Assembly: GCA_010015655.1 (NCBI GenBank)
Contig: ML976704.1
Coordinates: 66,272 to 130,271, forward strand
Direction of reading: 5' to 3'
Source: Bimuria novae-zelandiae CBS 107.79
Taxonomy: Eukaryota > Ascomycota > Dothideomycetes > Pleosporales > Didymosphaeriaceae
DNA length: 64,000 nucleotides
Shown here: positions 55,690-64,000 of the stretch, one piece after another
How positions within the stretch are numbered: the stretch's first letter is position 1
How the letters are laid out: each line of letters starts with the position of its first letter
The notes under the pieces: model-generated
What the model was told of the DNA's origin: nothing
The model's input: only the letters and a program-made list of their open reading frames with translations
The model's database searches: none
Program-made: the position numbers and the translations under genes

Positions 55690-58600
55690 TCAGAACACGA
55701 ACATCATCAATCAATCATCACATCCATCAAATTCTCATCATTGCATTATCTCAAAGTGACAGAACACTATTAAATCTGACAATTAAGAGTCTCATTGCCT
55801 CCGCCAAGCCAATTGCAATGGCCCTATCGGCCCTTAGAGATCCCACAGTGATCCTGAACGAACTACACACCGTGGCTGAACTAGCTGAAAACAAAATCCT
55901 AATTCCTAAAGGTCTGGAACATTATTAACCCAGCGCTAATAGATGAACCAAGACAGAAACCCGCAATGCCGATACCTCCCGCGATAGGCAACTACCAGCC
56001 AAGCACGGCGTATACGACTACGAATCCGAACAATATGCCAACAATGCCCTCACATCTATCGACGGCAGGCGCGAAAGCATACAAAGACGATAGCGATTAT
56101 TATAAAGGACAGCTAGAAATATACAAGATTATAGATCGCGAATACTAAGAGGAACAGGTTAGCCTAAACTAAGTAGTTACTATTATCTAATTAACAGTTT
56201 CTGCGCATCTCCAGAACAACTACTACCTTCTAGATTAATTAATTAGGTAGTAGATTAACAACCTTATAATTATAGTTAGGGTAAACCTACAAGACGAATA
56301 CAGATAATTAAGGGCAAGATACTAAGAAGCCCTTAAGCTAATAAGAACAGCTAGATTATAGGCTACATAGCTATCTAAGTACGATTATGCAGCCACAAAA
56401 GCAGAGACTAATTAGGTCCTAGAGCTTTAAAGGCTAGACTTAGTTAAAGAAGACTTTATAAAGGCAGTTATCCATGTCGCACCTATGTAGGTAACAACCT
56501 TCTAGTAATATGGAAGCAAGGATGCAGCTATCTTACGGAAGCACATAATAAAACTCTTCTAAGACTACATAATCCTATAGCACCTAATTAAGGGCAAATA
56601 AAAGGGCGCTTTTACTATTACAGGTTTATCTCTCGCTGACAGTGGTAAATCCACCCAGGCCACAGACAGGGACGCCTCTCTTGTAGATAAAGCAGTAATA
56701 TTAAAACATCAGGGTAGACCTCGTAAACAACGAAATAATGGTTAACATACCAAAGCCAAGCGGTCCGTAATTATAGATAATAAGCTAGCGGTAGCTAGTA
56801 GCCTTAAGTGCCTTGTTTGTAAATAACGCTATAGTCTACAAGACTGCTTCTACGCTTTCTTAGACAAATAACTAGAATAGTTTAGGCTAAAGCCGAGCAT
56901 AGTTACCCTAATTAAGTTTAGGTTAGAGAATAACCCTGCGCTTTAAGAAAGCCTAAGGATAACAAAGAGGGCTAGATTATAGGCACCTATAATTAAATTA
57001 TCGCATACTCCCACTCTAACTCGAATTACTAAGGCTAATAATGAGTGACTAGATAGACGTAAGATTACTAAAATCCTAGCGAGCTTTAACGCCGCATCTT
57101 TCCACACTAAATTAAACACATACCTATTACGATGCTTAGCTATACTTAATTTAGGCATAACTTACCATGTCTTTAACGACATCGATTGCTTTATCTTATA
57201 CCGGCCACCAGCGCCAGGAGACTTTATATAGGCAGGGAATATATAAATATAGATTAAAGGATACGAGAGCGTTTATCTTAATATATAAAGTGTAAGCGGC
57301 AATTAAACAATACGGCTAGATAATATAGCCTATTACTCTAATTTACTCTACAATCTTATATCGTTCTAATTACTCTAGAGGCAAGGCCTTTAGTAGGACA
57401 TAAAGATAGACCTAACGACTCTAAAGAGAAGAGACAATACTGTGCTAGCAGAACTCTAAAAATTACATAGACAATAGGTATTAGAATATAGAATAAGGCT
57501 AGTAAGTAGTATTCCTACTAATACTGCGCACGCCACTCACAAGACTAATACACGCACTAAACGAAGACCGCAGAAGGCAAACGCATAGACCTAGCACTAG
57601 TAATTAGGCCATCTAGGCCCTTAGGCCCTCGAACACCTCGTGCAGCAATCTAAGGGGGTAAGGATTAAAGGTCTCCCTATAGTAAAATATAACGCCTGCG
57701 GCAAAGCAAAACTAAAATAGCAAATACGCCAGCAAGCCAGGGAGCGAACTAAAGGCCCTGGCGAGCGAGTCGTAATAGACTTTCACGACTATAAAGCAGA
57801 TAGCTCAACAAGAGAGAAGAGCTAAATACTAATTACTAATTAATTCTTTAGCTTTGTATAGGACTTCTACTTTAAGGATAACTACCTAGCACGGTTAATT
57901 ATTAAATTACTTAACACTTTTGTACGGTTTATAGAAGTATAATACAACGTTACGGTAAAAGTAATTAAATCTAATAACAAGATCTTCTTTATTAAGGCTA
58001 ATATTAAGAAGTGGTGCGCGGCGCAAAATATTAAAATTAAGTTTTTAGCACTAGATACTTAAGCATAAAATAGAGGAGTAGAATACTTAGGGGGTGTAAT
58101 TAAGGAGAAAGCGCGCGCAATGCGACTTAACTCTAATCTACTATAGTAGATATGGCCTAAGATCACGCGAGCCGCAGTCTACCTGTATAATTAAACGCCA
58201 AACTACACTAACTAATAGCGATCTCTATATAAAGTGTTCTTTATAATAGTAGCCTTTTAGAACGGCATTATTACCTAACCAAAGAAGCCTAATTAAGCTT
58301 ACCTGAAAGCATATAGCTGTAAAGCGTTTGCGATAACTAACGACATAAAACGCGGCAAAAGCAGGCTTTAGAGGCTTAACCCTAAAGCATGGATTAGCTA
58401 CCTTATTAGCTATAGATTAACTAATATCTAGAGAATATAGATTCCCTCTCTAGCAAAGACGATCAGTACTCGCGATGTAATATTTAATAAGGATACTGTG
58501 TTCTTAGGCAAAACTAAAGACCTAATAGATAACCTTATACACAGCATATTAGAAGAAATAGTAGCCTAGGTGCGATTAGTAGAGTTACCTCCCTTACCTT

Positions 58601-60562
58601 AACAAGAGCATGCCACTAAGTCTTTCTTTAAAAATAAGACAATTAGTAAAGCGCCAGAGGAAGAGGCTCCTAAGTGCAGGCAAGGCAGGAGAGCTAGGTA
58701 CGAATATCCAACGCCTCTATTAACGCTGCCACCAGTAACACTCCTTGCACAACTAATAGCAGGAGATAATTAAGCTATGCTACTATAAATAGTGCAAATA
58801 GGATAGTTGCAAACAAGCCTATAGGCCGCAGCCTTTATGGCAGGCACTAAAGCTAGCAGCAGCGGTAAATACAAAGGCAAGACTTTTAATAAAGCGTAGC
58901 TTTAACAAATAATTATATTAGGCAAGAAGCCACATCGAAGTGTGTTTTTAGAGCCACCCACATGCCAAAGTAAGCTCGAAGATCACCCTCTTTATAATAT
59001 GTGGAAGGAAGCAGAACGATCCCATCTACAGAGCCACAAGGAAATAAAGTCTTAGAGCGAGGTCGCAGCAGCTCTAGTAAAGGTAGCAGGCTATCAAATC
59101 CTTAACAACATGTGGGTATATACCTATAAATTTAACAAACACTATTAATTGCAGAAATGCAAAGCAAGGCTAGTAGTATAAGGCAATTAATAGCAGCACC
59201 TTACCTCGCAAGAAACCTACGCCGTAATACTTATAAAATAATTATTCCGCATGCTTATAGTAATTGCAGCTCGTATCAACTTAGAGCTTATCTAACACGA
59301 CGTTACCAACGCGTTTGTCCATGTAAAGCTAGACAGAGAAATCTACATAAGAATGCCTCGCGGCTACTCGCGAGCAGGCATAGTCCTTAAACTACACGAA
59401 GCACTATATAGACTACGCATATCTCCACTACTCTAGCAAAGAGAGTTCACATTAACGCTCCGTGATATTAGCTTTAAAACAGTGCCCCACGAGCCATGCT
59501 AGCTTATTAAGGACGGCATTATTATATTCTTCTATATAGATGATCTTATCATCGCCTATTAGAAGAATCACGAGCCTGCAGCAAAAGCAGCTATTAAAGA
59601 GATAAGAACTAAATTTACCCTTACTAGCGGGAAAGACCTGCAATAGTTTCTAGGAATTAAAATTATTAGGGACCGCTTAAACAAAAAGATCTGGCTTTTA
59701 TAAGTATTATACGTCGACAAAATATCGCGCCTTATCAATCACTATAAGATTCGCCATAATACCCTAATAGGTTTAATCGAATTACTCCTAAGAACAAGAC
59801 TAGCTAATAAGGGTAAGATTAATCGATACTAGCGCAAAGTCAGATTAATTCTCTATACTATAGTTATAACTTAACTAGATATCGCCTTTGCAAGCTCTAG
59901 ATTATCACGATTCTTATCTAACCTAAGCAAAGAGCACTAAGTAGCTACTAACCAAGTTTTCCTCTATCTTGCTAATACTAAATTACTAGGTCTTTAGCTT
60001 GGGGGTGTAGATACTTTAGAAGTAGTAAGCGACGTATCCTTTACTAATAATACACTTAATTGCAAGAGTTTACAAGGATACGTTATTAAATTATTTAGTA
60101 GCCTAATTGCCTGGAAAGCAAGCAAGTAAGATACAGTTACTATATTAATAATAGAGGCTAAACTTCTAGCGCTTTTATAAGTAGCTAAGGAGGCCATCTT
60201 CACTTCACGATTACTCCAGGAGCTCCAGATCGCTATAAGTAATTACCTAATCACAATTAACTACGACAATTAACAAACTATTCGCCTAGTTACTGAAGAG
60301 ATCGCAAAGCTGTAGACTAAGCTCCGCTATATAGATATCTATAATTACTAGCTAAGACAAGAAGTCACACTTGGGAAAATTAAGGTAGACTATTAACGCT
60401 TAGAGGACATAGTTGCAGATAGACTTATAAAGGCCTTGCTAGTAAATAAATAGAGCAAGTTTCTAAATAAGCTAGGACTTAAAGATATATTAGACAAGAT
60501 CACTAATTAAGAGGTTGCCCTGCAGGATCTACAGCAGAGGATAGAGGCCTTTAAGTTGGAAT
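55690..60562 (+). pseudogene. Copia gag-pol polyprotein, RIP-inactivated
   Basis: The gag start (MALSALRDPTVILNELHTV near 55818) is still open, though broken by TAA at 55926. Through stops follow a nucleocapsid-like CLVCK at 56811, GAG-pre-integrase (TRLGHLGPQALEHLV near 57600), and integrase (VIDFHDYKADSS, then YLGGVIKEKARAMRLNSNL near 58090). Reverse transcriptase comes next (AFVHVKLDREIYIRMPRGY near 59310, then FFYIDDLIIAY near 59530). RNase H ends it (GYVIKLFSSLIAWKASKQ near 60080, DNQQTIRLVTEEIAKL near 60270, ADRLIKALL near 60415). This is a complete copia domain order. The catalytic D residues survive, but no long frame does. Confidence 0.8.
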
Positions 60563-60621
60563 AATAGACAGATAAATAATGCGAAGGTCCAGCTTGAGGA
60601 TAAGCCCAAGCTGAGGGGGTG

Positions 60622-60747
60622 TGTCCGATTATATGGCCTCTATCTGTTGTGGATATGAGGCTGGAGCACTCTCTCTTTTGTACTATTCTAAATAGGGCTA
60701 GCGCTGCAGCGGCACTTATTTGGAGCCTCGCACACATCTGCATTCCA
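60622..60747 (+). repeat. 3' LTR of the copia element
   Basis: 126 bases, same as the left LTR by eye. The polypurine tract lies at 60610-60621. The sequence to its right belongs to the next transposon. Confidence 0.85.
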
Positions 60748-63700
60748 GAGTGCATACAGTTAACCCCACCACACTTCAACTTGAGCCCACCAACTAATTT
60801 CCCGGGGGCCCAAGCGCGTTGGTGCGGCCATCTATTGGATGGTAGAGTTTAGTCAGCTATTGGTGGCTTTAGCTTTTTAAATAGCCGACCCACTAAGGTC
60901 CCCATCAAAATTCTCCCAACACACTTTGCTCGCTAAGACTGCCGAAAAAATGAGTTAAGTTGTTGAGAACACATTGCGAACATGTTGCTAACAACATTAG
61001 GTGATACATTAGATATTGCTGAGAGCCGAGAGCTCCTATCTGACATAGAGAACAAAATATCATATAACAGTGATATTGACGAGTTTGTTGTGGGAGAATC
61101 TACAGAGAGAACACAAGAAGGTTCCCCTGCTGATGCCTGGGAGGAGGAAAGGAGCGATACTGAGGCAAGAGCAACATAGCGTCATGTTAGGAACATGTTC
61201 TCATCTTCATCTAGGATGTAGGGGTCTCTGTTACGGCGCTGACCTCTGGGGCGCACAACCCTCTTACAACAGGGACAATCACCCACACTGCTCTCCTTCC
61301 AGAATACCCCCAAACGTCTGAGTCCGGGTATACGTACTGTGTCCATGTAGATCCTACTAGGGCCACCGCGGAGATGGTGCTCCAAGATGTCCAACAGGTA
61401 ACAACCCTTCCCCAACATGTTGTCAACACGTTAACAAGCTATCAGTTCCAATATTGTCGGAAACAGAAGGGTCCAGCTAAGCGCACAACATCTGCCTTTC
61501 TAGGTGGACCAGCAACAAGGTATCGATATAAGTGTACAGGAATAAAGCATTGCGAATTCCTTGAAAATACGTTAGCAACGCTTTCACACACCCATGTTAC
61601 CGATGAGATGTGGGAGCAGATGAAGAGCGCTCGCTTGAATATATACAGGTCTGAGCTAGACCCACAGAAAAAGAGATCTACAGCGTAGGTGTTCTTAACT
61701 AGTATTAAACAGGTTCTCACTAGGTACAGGCTCTACCAGGCTGTAACGCATCGATTTAGCAACAGAACTGCGTGTGTATTTACAAGGCCTACATGTAGAC
61801 CAGTTCTCCGCCAGATGAGAGAGCCGGTGAGCGACAACAATTCTAGAACACGTTAACAACCTGTTAAGAAGGTATCTAGGCTGTTTCTGGGGAGCGCCTC
61901 TGGTATATTGGGTGCAGAAGTTGGACGCCATCAAATAAATCAGAAGGGCACATGTATAGGGTTGTTGGGGATCAGTACGACACTCAACACCTCCAGAACC
62001 TATTTAATAATGGGTTACCCCAGGATCCAGAGCAAACAGAGACGTGTGGTACTATCCTGTCAACAAGGTCAAAACTTCGAGACTGTGGTAACAAAGTCAC
62101 TTCTTAACAGCTCATGAACACCTTACTAACGTGTTCATAAGATAATAATCATCCTCAAGGGAAGGGGAATCTCATGCGGGCCTCGTGTAAGGTTCAGTTC
62201 AACATTATTATACCTGTATACGTAAGCGAGTGCCCCTACTATACGTTTACGTCAGAGGGTACACACACACACCCTCCTCCTCCACCTTCAAGGACTCCTG
62301 AAGCTCTTTCAAAGGAGATAGTATCTCTTATTCACCGAATAAACGATCCAAGCATGACTGTTGGTATGCATGTTTTCTAAACACGTTCTAGACTATTTAC
62401 TAACGTGTTAGCTTCCTTTCTTAAGTCACCGTTCCTTAGGGAACTTTGTAGGAACTATAACAAGCCTTCTTTTACACAGATACATCAATCGCTTGTAAAC
62501 ATGGATCGTCTTGCTCAGGTTATATATCGCGAGAAGCTTATTCTGTTTCCTGCTGGTCAGGACCTCGCTGGGGTGGAGTTTGAGATGAAATTGAGGCACC
62601 AAGACCTAGAAGAGGTACGCAAGCCGTTCAAAACGCACTTGCATCTAGTCTCTAATGTGTTTAGGCGTATATTAGGGAAATATACACCAATAACCTGGGC
62701 AGCATCGTTCTAACTATGCATAAACCACAAGCTATTGTTTTTGCAAGCCTACAGACATTTCAGGTCGATCTCTCCTTTAAGCGAGTAGCGCGTGGGTTCC
62801 ACGAGCTTATCTTTGCATACTTCCATGAGCAGCATGGCAAACGTAAGTAAACGTGTTCACAACTTGTTAGTATCCCGTTGCTAACCCTTTCTAGTGTTTA
62901 CTCTCGCTCGAATGTATATCAACTGTGAGAAGCGACAAATATATCAAAAGTGCTTTAAAATCTTGTTCAAACACGTTTCTCAATGTGCTCAGAAAGATAT
63001 AAGGTGGAAGCATCTACATAATAATGGCTTTATTAGTGTTACTGTTGATATGGATGGGAAACAAATGAGTGGTACGTGATAAGAACCTATTCTAAACATG
63101 TTACTGACTGGTTATCGAAGGGTTCGGACGCTATCTCCAGTCGATTGATTCCAACAGCCGCCCCTAGCAGTGGCAACTTCAAAATACAGTTAAATTCTGT
63201 ACAGCGCACTTTCTACGAAGCATTAAAACAGCAACTCCTGGGATTAATCCAGAGTTTGATTTTGTACGCGGTCGAATGGCAGCTCTCCTTACCTGCCGAA
63301 GCTAGGAAGAATATGACACTCTTTGCGAGCAACTAATTGGTAATCTAATCGCAACCAGTTCTAAACATGTTAATAACAACTCCTTAGAGCACGAGAGCCC
63401 AACTGTTAGCAGCTAGGCAAGACACAAGCGCAATACAGTAATTGCAGCAGGGCTTAACAGAAATATTACATTAATAACCCAACGCGATTAGAATATACTA
63501 GAGGCTACTTCTAATCACGTTAAGCAGTCTGCGAAGAAGTCCTATTCGTTTAGCAAGGCTTTACGCCTTCTGCCAGCGATTCAAGCGTAAGACCCACTCA
63601 TATTGTGTTTAGAACGCGTTGCAAACATCATGCTAATTCTTTCTAGGGCTCAATTGCTTAATCAAAGGGATATTAATCAGTGGAGTACTCGAGTTCAAAG

Positions 63701-64000
63701 AGACATACGCCATGGCCAGCGTTCTCAAGGCCTTGCCTCTCGGTATAGTAACGCAATGGCTAGACAGAGTAGGTTACATTACGAACTTGTTCAAAGCGTG
63801 TTACTAACACCTCCAGAACGTAAACGTCAGCAACACCTCGATAGAGGCATAAATTATAATTCTAACGATAATAGGGAGGATGCTATCTTGTTTCAGGCTT
63901 CCTCCTCTAGCTATGTTCGAGCTAGAAGCACCTCAAGGCAAAGGCTAAGGCTCAGTAGGCACCCTACGCCTGCACTAGTTACTCAAACAGCAACCCAAGA
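60748..64000 (+). mobile_element. Intron-rich transposon (MULE-like?), right end beyond the window
   Basis: The DNA after the copia LTR is balanced in composition and carries one many-exon gene of a transposase-like family. Its left terminus may lie at about 60748, but a matching inverted repeat would be to the right of 64000 and cannot be seen. A Mutator-like assignment rests on the order of a Cys/His-rich DNA-binding part followed by an aspartate-bearing core and is only moderately sure. Confidence 0.5.
60950..64000 (+). pseudogene. Transposase-like gene with about twelve short introns, several stops, 3' end missing
   Basis: ATG at 60950, spliced over an intron at 60954-61000 to give MSDTLDIAESRELLSD. 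Further introns: 61181-61214, 61398-61445, ~61689-61723, 61827-61871, 62088-62141, 62364-62411, 62843-62894, 63072-63120, 63340-63387, 63588-63646, 63769-63816. Conserved parts: YRYKCTGIKHCEF and HTHPPPPP (Cys/His DNA-binding region, 61520-62290), VDLSFKRVARGFHELIFAYF (62764-62825), TLARMYINCEKRQIYQKCF, and DMDGKQMSG then FGRYLQSID (63045-63150). A late NHVKQSAKKSYSF block (63505) follows. The order resembles MULE-type transposases. In-frame stops (61177, 63164, 63285, 63396) and a frameshift near 62710 mark it as inactive. The C-terminus lies outside the window. Confidence 0.6.

Larger units (their letters stand above)
55557..60747 (+). mobile_element. Ty1/copia retrotransposon, 126-bp LTRs
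   Basis: LTRs at 55557-55682 and 60622-60747 begin TGTCCGATTATATGG and end CATTCCA. By eye they are identical along their length. A polypurine tract (GCTGAGGGGGTG) stands directly before the right LTR, so the element reads on the plus strand. LTRs and the first 460 internal bases are unmutated, while about 56150-60540 is full of TAA/TAG. Left and right flanks (AATAG and GAGTG) do not form a five-base duplication. Confidence 0.85.

Overview
This is chromosomal DNA of a filamentous ascomycete. Short GT-AG introns of about 45-120 bases, fungal-only families (DUF3328/UstYa, PTH11-like rhodopsin-domain proteins, fungal CorA-like proteins) and transposons of fungal types (Tad1-like LINE, Ty1/copia, hAT, pogo/Fot1, Tc1/mariner) all point there. 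Long stretches carry CAA/CAG-to-TAA/TAG and TGG-to-TAG changes while CpG stays common, the mark of repeat-induced point mutation (RIP) acting on CpA. A Dothideomycete, perhaps Pleosporales, fits best, but that is inference.

1-24.5 kb is a gene-free, AT-rich nest of transposons. Two Tad1-like LINEs lie head to tail (about 829-19092 and 19093-24515), preceded by the 3' ends of two more. The first LINE has been split by a solo LTR (1924-2215), a copia element (2687-11853) that itself holds a hAT element (2846-6466) containing a short LINE piece (5081-5691), a pogo/Fot1 element (12342-14398, with a 925-base N gap), a second LINE fragment (15903-17001) and another solo LTR (18651-18822). Matching target-site duplications and restored reading frames support each step.

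24.5-52.3 kb is a gene-rich, mostly un-mutated block. In order: a secreted lysozyme-like gene split by a hAT element; a rhodopsin-domain pseudogene; an unidentified spliced locus; a Tc1/mariner element; a GMC oxidoreductase; a second Tc1/mariner element; a methyltransferase; a short-chain dehydrogenase with a one-base frameshift; a third DDE element; two UstYa-like (DUF3328) genes; a small secreted protein with four internal repeats; an intact PTH11-like receptor; a BBE-type FAD oxidase; a CorA-like transporter; and the 5' piece of a cytochrome P450. Two UstYa-like oxidases next to a signal-peptide-bearing repeat protein is the hallmark of dikaritin-type fungal RiPP pathways. The methyltransferase, dehydrogenase and FAD oxidases nearby could be tailoring enzymes. 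This is the best candidate for an undescribed system here.

52.3-64 kb returns to transposons: RIP-mutated DNA with a copia integrase relic, a copia element (55557-60747) with two apparently identical 126-base LTRs around a RIP-mutated interior, and an intron-rich transposase-like gene (from about 60950, running off the window). All twelve of its inferred introns contain an AACNNGTT core.
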